In this document: positions 44,634 to 53,656 of the stretch, in pieces
How positions within the stretch are numbered: position 1 is the first letter of the stretch
Layout of the letters: every line of letters starts with the position of its first letter
Source of the DNA: Hymenobacter mucosus
GTDB taxonomy: Bacteria > Bacteroidota > Bacteroidia > Cytophagales > Hymenobacteraceae
NCBI RefSeq assembly: GCF_900188255.1
Contig: NZ_FZNS01000005.1
Span: forward strand, 310,001 to 374,000
Reading direction: 5' to 3'
DNA length: 64,000 nt
The notes under the pieces: model-generated
Database searches by the model: none
What the model was told of the DNA's origin: nothing
Seen by the model: the letters and a program-made list of their open reading frames with translations, nothing else
Program-made: the position numbers and the translations under genes

Positions 44634-45005
44634 CTATTCTTCTTCGCGGTGCACCGTAGCTGGGCTAAACGCGGGCACGCATACTGACCAGTATTCGCAT
44701 TCTTCCCCAAACGGATTGGAGTAGCGCACCCGGGCGCCCGCCTTAATCAGCAACGATTCACCGGCACCCAACTCTACTACGTCGCCGTCGATTTCAAAGC
44801 GCTTGCGCCCGCGCACTACAATGGTTACTTCATCAAATTCTGGGCGCTGGTGCGGTTCACTCCATTGGGGCGGCGCTACCATATGAGCCACACTATAGCG
44901 GGGCGTATTGGTGCTGGCTAAGCCAATATGCTCTTCAATGAGTTTGCCATCGGTAGTGGGAACAACGAATGGATTTTGCTGGCGGAAATAGCGTTTCTCG
45001 GACAT
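44634..45005 (-). CDS. Cupin domain protein
   Basis: A small beta-barrel protein of 123 residues. The two cupin motifs are present in reduced form: PHQRPEFDEVTIVVRGRKRFEIDG (in part, with its conserved Glu and Gly) and GAGESLLIKAGARVRYSNP. The first motif has one His and one Glu of the usual metal ligands. The ATG at 45005 starts at MSEKRYFRQQNPF. Upstream frame is open to 45227 but overlaps the Kazal-type gene and is not credible. Function is not known. Confidence 0.8.
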   Translation of the reverse strand: MSEKRYFRQQNPFVVPTTDGKLIEEHIGLASTNTPRYSVAHMVAPPQWSEPHQRPEFDEVTIVVRGRKRFEIDGDVVELGAGESLLIKAGARVRYSNPFGEECEYWSVCVPAFSPATVHREEE

Positions 45006-45109
45006 GTAATGCAACGCGTAGTGGTGGGAAGTGATGGGCAAGGTACTCTGCCCCGTGCGCGGCGTAGCAACCGGCACGATGAATATGGGAAAGACTACCC
45101 CGGGAATGA

Positions 45110-45343
45110 TTACTGGCCGGCGCAGGCGCCTTCGGTAAAGCGCGTAACCCCGGCGTTGGTAGCTTGGCATGGGTTGCCATAGGTTTTGCCGTCGCAGCCA
45201 CACACGGGGTTGTAGTCCATGGTGCATATGGCATCCTTGCGAATCTTGCTCTCATCAATGCAGGGTTGCTGAGCCGTAGTGGCAGGACGCTGGCAGGTGA
45301 TAAGCAAGGGCAAGGCAACTATGCAGGCAAGAAAGTTTTTCAT
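45110..45343 (-). CDS. Kazal-type serine protease inhibitor domain lipoprotein
   Basis: A 77-residue exported protein. The signal peptide ends in a lipobox-like LLITC. The mature part has the Kazal pattern of six Cys, with the signature PVCGCDGKTYGNPCQA and a last Cys in TEGAC. Such domains block serine proteases; the P1 position lies in the CTMDYNPVCG loop. In Bacteroidota these small lipoproteins may protect the cell surface from its own or foreign proteases. Confidence 0.85.
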   Translation of the reverse strand: MKNFLACIVALPLLITCQRPATTAQQPCIDESKIRKDAICTMDYNPVCGCDGKTYGNPCQATNAGVTRFTEGACAGQ

Positions 45344-45609
45344 GAGTGGTAGAGTAAAGTCCAGGTAAAATAGGAGGTGAGCAGAGGCAAAGTACGGTAG
45401 CTAGTACTAAACGGGGTCAACCTTGTGAAATATTTAGCCTTGCTAATTTTTGCCCGGATTCTATAACCCCGTCAACTTACCTGCGTATAGTCCCCCAAGA
45501 TTGATACGTGCTGCTTACCTTGAGCAGCTAGTAATTCCCGCTCCCGGGTAGCTACTACGTGTCACTAAACTAGAACCTCTTTTTTCACCCCATTCTCTCC
45601 CCCAATATC

Positions 45610-46044
45610 ATGTCGTATCACGAAGAAGACAACTCCGGTAAAATTCTCCTTGCTGCTCTGGCCGGTGCCGGTGCTGGTATCATTGCTGGTTTGCTGATGG
45701 CTCCCGACAAAGGCAAAGCTACGCGTGGCAAAATCGGCGAGGCGGCTACGAAATATAGCGGCCAGCTAGGTGAGCAACTGTCGAAATACGGCGAAGATCT
45801 GGATTCTAAATTCAAAGGCTATATAGAGAAGCTGGAAGACCTAGGCCTAACCGGCGCTGGCTCAAAGCTGAAGCTGCAAGGCAACTGGGACGAAGCTAAA
45901 GGCAAGCTGAAGCAGCAGTACGCCCAGTTGACCGACGAAGATCTGGAGTACGCTGAAGGCCAGGGCGACGAGCTCGTAGGCCGCTTGCAAAACAAGCTCG
46001 GCAAAGCCAAGAGCGAAGTTGTAAAGCTCCTCAACGACCTGTAG
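45610..46044 (+). CDS. YtxH domain-containing protein (first of two)
   Basis: A 144-residue small stress-type protein. One membrane helix near the start (ILLAALAGAGAGIIAGLLMAP) is followed by a long charged, coiled-coil-like region (KIGEAATKYSGQLGEQLSKYGEDL). This is the YtxH pattern: glycine-rich helix then MAPDKGKATRGKI. The C-terminal half (GNWDEAKGKLKQQYAQLTDEDL) resembles a CsbD-like stress domain. The next gene, 146 bases on, is a paralogue. Confidence 0.82.
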   Translation: MSYHEEDNSGKILLAALAGAGAGIIAGLLMAPDKGKATRGKIGEAATKYSGQLGEQLSKYGEDLDSKFKGYIEKLEDLGLTGAGSKLKLQGNWDEAKGKLKQQYAQLTDEDLEYAEGQGDELVGRLQNKLGKAKSEVVKLLNDL

Positions 46045-46190
46045 GCCTAACCGTCTAGTTCGTATTAGTAAACGCCCTTGTTTTCTTCGGAAGACGGGGG
46101 CGTTTTGCTTAACCTCCACGCGAAACAATTCGTTATATCTGGTGCGGGCAATATACGGCCCACTAGTTCACTTCAACTGCTATATCTGCC

Positions 46191-46559
46191 ATGCAAGACA
46201 CCAAAGGAAAAGTAATCCTCTCGCTTTTAGCCGGTGCCACCGTAGGCGCCGTAGCTGGGTTGCTACTGGCCCCCGAGACTGGTAACGAAACGCGTTCCAG
46301 CCTAAAGAAATCAGCCTCTAAACTCGGCGACGATTTAAGCAAGCTGCTGAAAGATGGCAAGTCGCGCCTAAGCTCGCTCTCCGGCCAAGCTACTACCACT
46401 GAGCAGCAGTCTTCTGACCGTACTGCCGCCGATAATCTGCTCAGCTCAATGAGTGCTACCGAAGTGGACACCACCTACGGCAGCCATTCCTACGATGATC
46501 TTAATTCGGATTATGACGGAACAGGTGGTGATGGAAGGTATTCAGGCCCGGTCCATTAA
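46191..46559 (+). CDS. YtxH domain-containing protein (second of two)
   Basis: A 122-residue paralogue of the previous gene. The helix VILSLLAGATVGAVAGLLLAPE is followed by TGNETRSSLKKSASKLGDDL. The C-terminal half differs: it is Ser/Asp/Tyr-rich (DYDGTGGDGRYSGP) and lacks the CsbD-like part. The two-gene arrangement precedes the tandem non-coding elements at 46577-47096. Confidence 0.8.
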   Translation: MQDTKGKVILSLLAGATVGAVAGLLLAPETGNETRSSLKKSASKLGDDLSKLLKDGKSRLSSLSGQATTTEQQSSDRTAADNLLSSMSATEVDTTYGSHSYDDLNSDYDGTGGDGRYSGPVH

Positions 46560-46576
46560 AAAAAGTTGCACTACTT

Positions 46577-46812
46577 GTAACCTTAGGTAGCACCCCGCGT
46601 TAAAGAATATACAATCGGCTCAAGAGAAGATTGGAGAAGATACTGAAGCAAAATTGCCGACCGTAGAGCTTCTGACAGGATCTGGTCAAACAACCCATCA
46701 GTAAAATCGTACGCTGTCCATCGCACATTTCTTCTGTGTTACCCAATCGGAAGGGTGAGTCAATTGTATTATAAGGAAAGCCTCCCGCATTTATTTTAGC
46801 GGGAGGCTTTCT
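46577..46812. repeat. Tandem intergenic element, copy 1 (candidate small RNA)
   Basis: A 236-base element starting GTAACCTT. Blocks shared with copy 2, in order and spacing: GTTAAAGAA.ATA, AAAATTGCCG.C.GTAGAGCTTCT, AGTAAAATCGTAC, CCATCGCA, AATTG, then GAAAGCCTCCCGC and its complement. Frames are not conserved, so it does not look coding. Expression and strand are unknown. Confidence 0.7.
46776..46812. terminator. Terminator hairpin of element copy 1
   Basis: GAAAGCCTCCCGC (46776-46788) and GCGGGAGGCTTTC (46799-46811) form a perfect 13-bp stem with loop ATTTATTTTA. It is nearly identical to the hairpin of copy 2. Confidence 0.8.
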
Positions 46813-46862
46813 GACTTTAGAGGCTTTCGGTTTGAAAAGTTTCGAAGAAAAATCGCGCTTTG

Positions 46863-47096
46863 GTAACCTTCTTTTAACACGGCCGTTAAAGAAGATATAA
46901 CCAACTTATTCGAGGTTGGATAAAAACCTGTTGTAAAATTGCCGGCTGTAGAGCTTCTAGCAAGGAATGGTTAATAACCCTTGGTAGTAAAATCGTACAT
47001 GCCCATCGCAAGCTTCTCCAGGTATTACTATCCTGCCAATTGCTTGAGTTAGTTATAAAAAGAAAGCCTCCCGCTCTTTACTGCGGGAGGCTTTCT
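46863..47096. repeat. Tandem intergenic element, copy 2 (candidate small RNA)
   Basis: A 234-base element, diverged from copy 1 outside the shared blocks but of the same length and block order. It ends in the same hairpin, here next to the lysS stop. The 50 bases between the copies hold no gene. Confidence 0.7.
47061..47096. terminator. Terminator hairpin of element copy 2, also downstream of lysS
   Basis: AGAAAGCCTCCCGC (47061-47074) pairs with GCGGGAGGCTTTCT (47083-47096), loop TCTTTACT. Read on the minus strand, the stem is followed by TTTTTATAA, so it can also end the lysS message. Confidence 0.85.
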
Positions 47097-47117
47097 GCAT
47101 GTAAGGCCCAGATATAA

Positions 47118-48680
47118 TTACTCGTCTCCTTCAGGCTTAGGCGCATTCTCCGATTTGGTGTACTCTGGCTTCATCTGAGGGAAGAAGAGCACATCCTGAA
47201 TCGAGCTAGAGTTAGTCATAATCATGCTCAGGCGGTCGATGCCGATGCCTAGGCCAGCGGTAGGTGGCATACCGTATTCCAGGGCCCGCAAGAAATCTTC
47301 GTCGAGTACCATGGCTTCGGTGTCGCCGCGCTTGCCTAGCTCCAGCTGCTCTTCAAAGCGGGCGCGCTGGTCGATAGGGTCATTGAGTTCCGAGAAAGCG
47401 TTGCAGATTTCTTTGCCATTGCAAATAGCCTCAAAGCGCTCCACTAGGCCTGGCTTCGAGCGGTGCTTCTTGGCCAGCGGCGACATTTCTACGGGATAGT
47501 CGGTGATGAACGTAGGCTGAATTAGCTTCGGCTCCACGTGTTCCCCAAATATTTCGTCAATGATTTTGGCTTTGCCCATGCTAGGGTCAAGACTTACTTT
47601 CAACTCCTTCGCAGCAGCTCGTAGCTCGTCTTCGCTCTTGCCGTCAATGTTGAAGCCAGTGAAGTGCTCAATAGACTCGGCCATGGTGAAGCGCTTCCAC
47701 GGCCGTTGGAAGTTGATGAGGTTCTCCCCTACCTGCACTTCGGTTTTGCCGTGCAGGGCCAGTGCTACGCGCTCTACCATTTCCTCTACTAGGTCCATCA
47801 TCCAGTAGTAGTCTTTGTAGGCTACGTACAGTTCCATCTGAGTGAACTCTGGATTGTGGAACCGGCTCATGCCCTCGTTGCGGAAGTCTTTGGAGAACTC
47901 GTAAACTCCATCAAAACCACCCACAATCAGGCGCTTCAAGTACAGCTCGTTGGCAATGCGCAAGTACAGCGTCATATCCAGCGTGTTGTGGTGGGTTTTG
48001 AACGGACGAGCAGCAGCACCTCCGTACAGAGGCTGCAAAATGGGCGTTTCTACCTCCAGGTACCCTTTGTCGTTGAGGTAGTTGCGCATAGCCTGCACCA
48101 GTTGCGTACGCTTAATGAAAGCTTCGCGCACGTGCGGGTTCACAACCAAGTCTACGTAGCGCTGCCGATAACGCTGCTCGGGGTCAGTAAACGCGTCATA
48201 GGTGATTTTCTCACCCGTAGCCTCATCCACTCGCTCCTTTACAACGGGAAGGGGGCGTAGGCTTTTGCTTAGCAACGTGAAGCCGGTGACATGCACCGAC
48301 GTTTCGCCCACCATCGTTTTGAACACGTGGCCCGATACCCCCACGAAGTCGCCGAGGTCTACCAGCTTTTTGAATACCGTGTTGTACAGCTCCTTGTCTT
48401 CGCCAGGGCAAATTTCGTCGCGGTTGATGTAGAGCTGAATGCGGCCAGAAGCGTCTTGCAACTCAGCAAACGAGGCTTTACCCTTCACCCGAATTGACAT
48501 CAGACGGCCTGCTAGGCTTACTTCCTGAAAGTTGTTGAGCTCTGGGTGGTAGTTGTCCAGGATTTCCTGGGCGTAAAAGTTTACATCGAACAGTTCAGAC
48601 GGATAAGGCTCAATACCGAGCTTCTGAAGCTCTTCCAGCTTGTTACGACGAATTATCTCCTGTTCGCTGAGGTGCTGCAT
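47118..48680 (-). CDS. lysS: Lysine-tRNA ligase (class II)
   Basis: Charges tRNA(Lys) with lysine. The N-terminal anticodon-binding OB fold ([20 protein letters not shown], residues about 54-73) precedes the class II core. Motif 2 is in [20 protein letters not shown], and motif 3 is in [11 protein letters not shown] near the end. The 520-residue protein is of usual length, with a short charged tail. A -7 promoter box lies 51 bases ahead of the start, and a strong hairpin follows the stop. Confidence 0.96.
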   Translation of the reverse strand: MQHLSEQEIIRRNKLEELQKLGIEPYPSELFDVNFYAQEILDNYHPELNNFQEVSLAGRLMSIRVKGKASFAELQDASGRIQLYINRDEICPGEDKELYNTVFKKLVDLGDFVGVSGHVFKTMVGETSVHVTGFTLLSKSLRPLPVVKERVDEATGEKITYDAFTDPEQRYRQRYVDLVVNPHVREAFIKRTQLVQAMRNYLNDKGYLEVETPILQPLYGGAAARPFKTHHNTLDMTLYLRIANELYLKRLIVGGFDGVYEFSKDFRNEGMSRFHNPEFTQMELYVAYKDYYWMMDLVEEMVERVALALHGKTEVQVGENLINFQRPWKRFTMAESIEHFTGFNIDGKSEDELRAAAKELKVSLDPSMGKAKIIDEIFGEHVEPKLIQPTFITDYPVEMSPLAKKHRSKPGLVERFEAICNGKEICNAFSELNDPIDQRARFEEQLELGKRGDTEAMVLDEDFLRALEYGMPPTAGLGIGIDRLSMIMTNSSSIQDVLFFPQMKPEYTKSENAPKPEGDE

Positions 48681-48730
48681 GGGGCGAGGCGTAAGTAGAG
48701 GACCCGCATGGGGTCGAAAAAGTCAAGCTG

Positions 48731-48738
48731 CAAAAATA
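48731..48738 (-). promoter_or_regulatory. -7 promoter element for lysS
   Basis: On the minus strand it reads TATTTTTG, an exact TAnnTTTG match. It lies about 50 bases before the lysS ATG. A -33 TTTG at the right distance is not clear. Confidence 0.45.
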
Positions 48739-48840
48739 GCGTGGCTCACACACTTATTTGCATAAACCGAGGAAGAGTTAGGTAGTTCGTAGCGAATACC
48801 GTAACTGAGCTGCCGTAGCTGAAAAGCAGGAGCAAACAAA

Positions 48841-48867
48841 AAGCGCTGGCCTAAGAGGCCAGCGCTT
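48841..48867 (-). terminator. Terminator of the gene at 48908-49945
   Basis: AAGCGCTGGCC (48841-48851) pairs with GGCCAGCGCTT (48857-48867), loop TAAGA. On the minus strand it is followed by TTTTGTTTG, typical of intrinsic terminators. Confidence 0.8.
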
Positions 48868-48907
48868 ACGTGTATATGCGGTCGGATGATAAAAAAGCTC
48901 GGGTACC

Positions 48908-49945
48908 TTAGGCCGCCATATGCATGGTCGGCTCGTCGTCGCGGAGCACTGGCTCAACGCGGGTTTGCAGACGCTCCTGAACAAAGGTGTTCTGCAAGTG
49001 CTTAGGCAGGCCTGCTACCAACTGCTGGTAACGCTCCAGGCCAATTGCTTTCGCTACGTAGGTCTCGTGAATACCATTGAGGTAGCTCACAATGTTTAGC
49101 AAAGACTGGTGAAAGAGCTTGAAGTCAATCTCGGCTTCCACAAAGCGCTCAATCTCGCGGCTCGTCTGAGAAATACGCAGACGACCTAGTAGATCAAAGA
49201 TGGTCGTGTAGCCAAGGCGCCACGTAATTTGCTGCCAGTGCGAAGCCGTCCACTTATCCAACGCCTTGCCCGTTTTCTGACTGCGGATGGCGGTATTGGG
49301 GTTGGCTTGTACCTGCTGGCGGGTCGAGACGGCTTTGATCTTGCGCGTAGTGCGTAAGAATTGACCAATCTGCGCCTGGGCGTCAATCTCCTTGCCGGCA
49401 ATGTGCAGGCCTGCCTTGTAGCCAGCCAGTGGCAGGCGGTGGATGCTAAAGTCGCCGTAGGCACCGGCGGCATAGAAGGAAATAGGGCGGGGGTAGGCAT
49501 TGCGTACGACCAACCGGCCCACCTCACGGCGAATCAACGATGGGTTGTTGCTACGCACCCCAGCCGTGTACAGGAAGGCTTGTAAGCCAGCCATGATGGT
49601 ATGATACGCCTGGGGGAAGGTCCAGTGTAATGCGTTACGCAGGTAGTCTTCATCGCCTAGCTCTGCCGTAGAGCGTAAGGCATACTCGGTGCTCCAGCAA
49701 GCACTAAGCAGTTTAGTTACTGCTTGCACATCAGCATCTGTCAACTCAGCCTGGTGAGCCCGGAAGAAGGGAAGATGCTGTAGGCCACCCTGCGCGTCGT
49801 CGCCTTCCTGAATGTGGTAGTTGATGGCAAAGAAGTAGTTCAGGAAAACCTGGGCAGGAATGGATTTGCGCCACGTTTCCTCCGCTTGTTTCTGCTCGTC
49901 CGTTACGAGCGGAATAATGGTCGTTTCCATGTTCGTCGTTGTCAT
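48908..49945 (-). CDS. Unknown protein, 345 residues
   Basis: A soluble protein with no signal peptide. The first half is helical and rich in aromatics (VFLNYFFAINYHI, EYALRSTAELGDEDYLRNAL, TFPQAYHTIMAGLQAFLY). The middle has a basic stretch (RTTRKIKAVSTRQQVQANP). The C-terminal half has ITWRLGYTTIFDLLGRLRI and a long helical end. The sequence does not match any family I know. It is a free-standing gene with its own terminator and an AT-rich upstream region of about 230 bases. Confidence 0.7.
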   Translation of the reverse strand: MTTTNMETTIIPLVTDEQKQAEETWRKSIPAQVFLNYFFAINYHIQEGDDAQGGLQHLPFFRAHQAELTDADVQAVTKLLSACWSTEYALRSTAELGDEDYLRNALHWTFPQAYHTIMAGLQAFLYTAGVRSNNPSLIRREVGRLVVRNAYPRPISFYAAGAYGDFSIHRLPLAGYKAGLHIAGKEIDAQAQIGQFLRTTRKIKAVSTRQQVQANPNTAIRSQKTGKALDKWTASHWQQITWRLGYTTIFDLLGRLRISQTSREIERFVEAEIDFKLFHQSLLNIVSYLNGIHETYVAKAIGLERYQQLVAGLPKHLQNTFVQERLQTRVEPVLRDDEPTMHMAA

Positions 49946-50120
49946 GCTTTATAAACCAATGTAGCACTTTCTTAGTTCTTATTTGCTAAAAATATTGACA
50001 TGTATTTTATGTTTTTAATTATTTGTGATTCAATGTTTTATGCTTTGATGAAAGCACATAAGCAAAATTTATTTTTATGGCTTATTTACTACTGAAGTTA
50101 GTTGTATGCATTGGGCAAGA

Positions 50121-50155
50121 AAAAGCCCCTGTACAAAGTAGGTACAGGGGCTTTT
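50121..50155 (-). terminator. Terminator of the carboxy-terminal protease gene
   Basis: AAAAGCCCCTGTAC (50121-50134) and GTACAGGGGCTTTT (50142-50155) form a perfect 14-bp stem with loop AAAGTAG; on the minus strand it is followed by TCTTG. Confidence 0.85.
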
Positions 50156-50175
50156 CATTCGTAGCTTTTGGTAGC

Positions 50176-52323
50176 TTAGATCTGGTCTTTCAATACAGAT
50201 ACAGCCTCCCGCAAGGTAATGTCCTTCTTCAAAGGCTTCGTAAAGCGTGAAGCACGGTTTACTTTGATAGTATCGGTGCCCAGGGCGCGAATGTCAGCCG
50301 ATAGGGGCGCAATGCTCAAAGTTGGAGCTGTCTTCTGGATGGCTTCGTACTTATCCGACTCCACTTTGGCCTGCTGCTGCTCAGCACGGTAGTTAGTCAG
50401 CTTCAATGATACTTTGGTATCATCCTTACGCTTTACCATGCGCTGTACCATGTCCGACAACTGCTTGAAGCTGGCGCTTGAAGCCACGCGGGAAGCACTA
50501 GCCTGCTTTAACTTATCGATGGAAGGAGCACCACTCCAAACGCGGTAGCGAGCAGGGGTAATTTCATCCCACTTCAAAGGGTAATCTGACTCTTTCTCAC
50601 CCTGGTCGAGGTAGCTATACGCGTCGGGAAGAATGATATCAGGTACTACTCCTTTAAACTGCGTAGAGCCACCATTAATGCGGTAGAACTTCTGCGTGGT
50701 CAGCTTGAGCGAGCCAAAAGGCTTGATGTTATTAAACTCGGCAGGCATTGCGTCATCCAGATCGAAGATGCGCTGCACAGTTCCCTTACCGTATGTGCTG
50801 GCCGAACCCATGATAACGCCACGCTTGTAGTCTTGCATAGCCGCTGCCAGAATCTCAGAGGCCGAAGCACTGTACTTGTTTACGAGCAGCACCAGTGGGC
50901 CACTGTATTGCACACGAGGGTCACGGTCGTTGAGGATGCTAGCTGCGCCCTGACCACCACGCACCTGTACTACTGGTCCGCTATCAACGAACAGGCCCGC
51001 CATTTCTACGGCATCCTGCAAGGAGCCACCACCATTGAAGCGTAGGTCAAGCACAACTCCTTGCACATTTTCTTGCTTCAGCTTCTCCAGCTCCTTCTTC
51101 ACGTCGGCTGCTGAGCTGCGGCCGCCATTGTCGTTAAAGTCGGCGTAGAACGTTGGCAGCTTGATGTAGCCAATCTTCTTACCATTGTCATTGATGGTAG
51201 CCGACTGCGCAAAGGTTTCCTCAAGCACTACTACATCACGAATGATAGAAATGACCTTGGTGCTTGCATCGGGTTTCTTCACCGTTAAGCGTACCTCCGT
51301 GCCTTTCTTACCCTTGATCATCGATACAGCTTTGTCAAGACGAAGGCCTTCAACTGATACCGGTTCAGCAGCTCCCTGAGCCACGCGAATAATAATGTCA
51401 CCGGCTTTCAACTCGCCCTGACGGTAGGAGGCGCTACCTGGGATGATGTCAGATACCTTGATCTGACCATCCTTCTCCTGTAATGAGGCGCCAATCCCTT
51501 CGAAACGGCCAGTCATGGCCTGATCAAAGGTCTCTTTGTCGCGCGGAGCGAAATACTCCGTGTGAGGGTCATAGGTGTTGGCGATGGTATTGGCGTACGT
51601 AGCCAACCGGTCGTTTGCATCGTTTTGCTGAAGGTCTTTGAAGTAAGCATCAAAGTACTTCATCACCCGCTTCCGGGCTTCCTCTTCCATTTGGGCTGGC
51701 GTGCGCACAGGCTCTGAAGTAGTAGCTACAGAAGGCTGAGCAGAGGTAGAAGCCAGCGGCTTGTCTTTCTTCTTGGCCTGCTCGTCCATCAGCTCTGATA
51801 CGCGTACCATAGTTTGGTACTTCAGGAACTTGCGCCACTCTTCTCGTTGCGCTGCTGCATTGGCCGCAAACGTAGATTTATCGGGCTCAGTCTCAAACGT
51901 CTCGTCCGTGGTAAAGTCGAAAGGCTTCGACAGAATATCGTGGTAGAGGGCCTGCACATCCTTCACACGCTGGTCCATGATCTGCGTGCTCACGTCTAGG
52001 AACTCGTGCGTGCCCCGCAGCACCTCGTTGTCAATGTCGTTTTGGTATTTGCGCAGTTGGTCTACGTCCGATTGCAGCAAGAACTTTTTGCTAGAATCCA
52101 GACGCTTGAGGTACAAGTCGAACACCCGCTTAGAGAATGTGTCGTCAATCTTCTCAGGCTGGTAGTGGGCCTGAGTGAGAGCCTGAAGCATTGCCTTTAC
52201 CAGGACTTCGTCCTTCTGCGGCGTGCGGTTGTCGTTGCGCCGGTACAGCTTGTAGGAAGCCAGCACAAACACTGCCATCAGCACCGAGGCATACAGGCCT
52301 ATTTTAATTCGGGTGGAGGACAT
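50176..52323 (-). CDS. prc: Carboxy-terminal processing peptidase (Prc/Tsp, S41 family)
   Basis: A periplasmic serine protease that trims or degrades proteins from their C-terminus. An N-terminal anchor (IGLYASVLMAVFVLASY) is followed by an N-terminal domain, a PDZ domain (EKDGQIKVSDIIPGSASY), the S41 core with LVLLVNKYSASASEILAAA (catalytic Ser) and the Lys in YGKGTVQ. A Tsp-type C-terminal domain ends the protein, at 715 residues. It is larger than the CtpA type and matches the Escherichia Prc layout. Its start at 52323 places the anchor at once. Confidence 0.94.
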   Translation of the reverse strand: MSSTRIKIGLYASVLMAVFVLASYKLYRRNDNRTPQKDEVLVKAMLQALTQAHYQPEKIDDTFSKRVFDLYLKRLDSSKKFLLQSDVDQLRKYQNDIDNEVLRGTHEFLDVSTQIMDQRVKDVQALYHDILSKPFDFTTDETFETEPDKSTFAANAAAQREEWRKFLKYQTMVRVSELMDEQAKKKDKPLASTSAQPSVATTSEPVRTPAQMEEEARKRVMKYFDAYFKDLQQNDANDRLATYANTIANTYDPHTEYFAPRDKETFDQAMTGRFEGIGASLQEKDGQIKVSDIIPGSASYRQGELKAGDIIIRVAQGAAEPVSVEGLRLDKAVSMIKGKKGTEVRLTVKKPDASTKVISIIRDVVVLEETFAQSATINDNGKKIGYIKLPTFYADFNDNGGRSSAADVKKELEKLKQENVQGVVLDLRFNGGGSLQDAVEMAGLFVDSGPVVQVRGGQGAASILNDRDPRVQYSGPLVLLVNKYSASASEILAAAMQDYKRGVIMGSASTYGKGTVQRIFDLDDAMPAEFNNIKPFGSLKLTTQKFYRINGGSTQFKGVVPDIILPDAYSYLDQGEKESDYPLKWDEITPARYRVWSGAPSIDKLKQASASRVASSASFKQLSDMVQRMVKRKDDTKVSLKLTNYRAEQQQAKVESDKYEAIQKTAPTLSIAPLSADIRALGTDTIKVNRASRFTKPLKKDITLREAVSVLKDQI

Positions 52324-52590
52324 GAAGAATCGGGATGAAATGAAAAAGTCAATTGAGAAGGCAACACACGCTAATGCTACGTGCTACCAGAAAGACTGGT
52401 TATAAGCAAAAACGCCAAAACCAGTAAAATAAGTGCCCTGTTAGCTGCTTGCCTGAGAGAAAGAAGTAAGTAACCGACTCTAGGTTGCATTTGCTGGAAG
52501 GTGAACCATAAGAACCTGAAAGCAGGGGGGTGAGATACAACAGAATAGCCTCCGTAAAGTCCTATGGAATGATCAATATACAAAAAAATA

Positions 52591-52620
52591 AAGGCCCTTC
52601 CACTCAAGTGGAAGGGCCTT
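52591..52620. terminator. Terminator of the stress-protein gene
   Basis: AAGGCCCTTCCACT (52591-52604) and AGTGGAAGGGCCTT (52607-52620) form a perfect 14-bp stem with a 2-base loop. On the minus strand it is followed by TATTTTTTT. Confidence 0.85.
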
Positions 52621-52641
52621 CAAGACTAAAAAGCGGTCTGC

Positions 52642-53466
52642 TTAGTAGTGACGTACTTTCTCGCCATTGTTGCGACGGAATTCTTCTTCAAAGTAGCGAG
52701 CATCTTCTTCGCTACGGGGTTTCACACCCATGACGATGTTACCGCTCTTGATGTCGCTTTCGTACTCAGAAGCGTGCTCTTCTGGGATACCCGAGCCTAC
52801 TAGGGCTCCTACTAAGCCGCCCGTCAAACCACCGGCACCAGCACCCGCCAGAGCGGCAGCAATAGGACCAGCAATTACTAAGCCCAAACCGGGTAGTGCT
52901 ACTGAAGTACCAATGGCAGCAATTGCACCGATTACAGCACCAGCCGTACCACCGATTGCTGAACCTACGCCAGCGCCTTCCATGGCTTTGTCGCCAAGCT
53001 CAGTATCAGGAGTATCGCTGCCGAAGTGCGTCTTGCGGGTGTCGTCCGACATCAATACGTTTACGTCGTCCTTAGAATAACCACGTGACGAAAGCGACTG
53101 GTAAGCACGCTCGGCGCTGTCACGGTCGCGGAAGGTTCCATAAGTAGAAGTACCATAGGTGGTGTTGCTACCAGTTACTGCACGTGCTGCGTCACCAGCA
53201 GCATTCTGTACTGCGTCTACGCCAGCACCGATGGTTGCGCCTGCTGAACCAGCAATTGCACCGCCTTTTTGCGTGGCGCTGTAGTCATGGTGTGCGCTGT
53301 TGTCTGAGCCAGCAACACCTGAGTCGCTGGTGCTAGAGTTGCCCATATTGCCGCTAGAGGTAGTGTTTGCGCCAGTGCCGTAGCCAGTGCCAGCCGAGCC
53401 AGTACCGTAGTTAGCGCCTGAACCTGTACCTGAATTAGTCGGATTGATCGAATCGTTAGTGCTCAT
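52642..53466 (-). CDS. General-stress-protein-like protein with glycine zipper
   Basis: A 274-residue protein. The N-terminal 60 residues are Ser/Thr/Gly/Asn-rich low complexity. The middle has the YflT/GSP17M-like fold (TFRDRDSAERAYQSLSSRGY, DDVNVLMSDDT). A Gly/Ala-rich hydrophobic zipper spans about residues 165-230, with GVGSAIGGTAGAVIGAI and AGAGAGGLTGGLVGAL. The last part (SEEDARYFEEEFRRNNGE) looks like a second half-domain. The zipper suggests membrane association. It is a single-gene unit. Confidence 0.75.
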   Translation of the reverse strand: MSTNDSINPTNSGTGSGANYGTGSAGTGYGTGANTTSSGNMGNSSTSDSGVAGSDNSAHHDYSATQKGGAIAGSAGATIGAGVDAVQNAAGDAARAVTGSNTTYGTSTYGTFRDRDSAERAYQSLSSRGYSKDDVNVLMSDDTRKTHFGSDTPDTELGDKAMEGAGVGSAIGGTAGAVIGAIAAIGTSVALPGLGLVIAGPIAAALAGAGAGGLTGGLVGALVGSGIPEEHASEYESDIKSGNIVMGVKPRSEEDARYFEEEFRRNNGEKVRHY

Positions 53467-53656
53467 GGAGTGGGAGATTTAAATGATTGAAAGGAGAGAG
53501 TTTTGCTTTCGCCTGCTGGGTTGTACTAGTGGAAAGGGAGCAGCAGGTGATCTGAGTAGCTTAACGGGAGCAGTCAGAATGGGGTTGCAAAAAAATCTGC
53601 TTATAAATCTATTTTACCTCCTAGCCTCATCAGCTAAGCAACTTTAGGCCTTGTAC

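Noticed and set aside
45006..45227. A longer cupin protein starting at 45227
   Set aside because: It would overlap the Kazal-type gene on the same strand in another frame, and the added part is not cupin-like.
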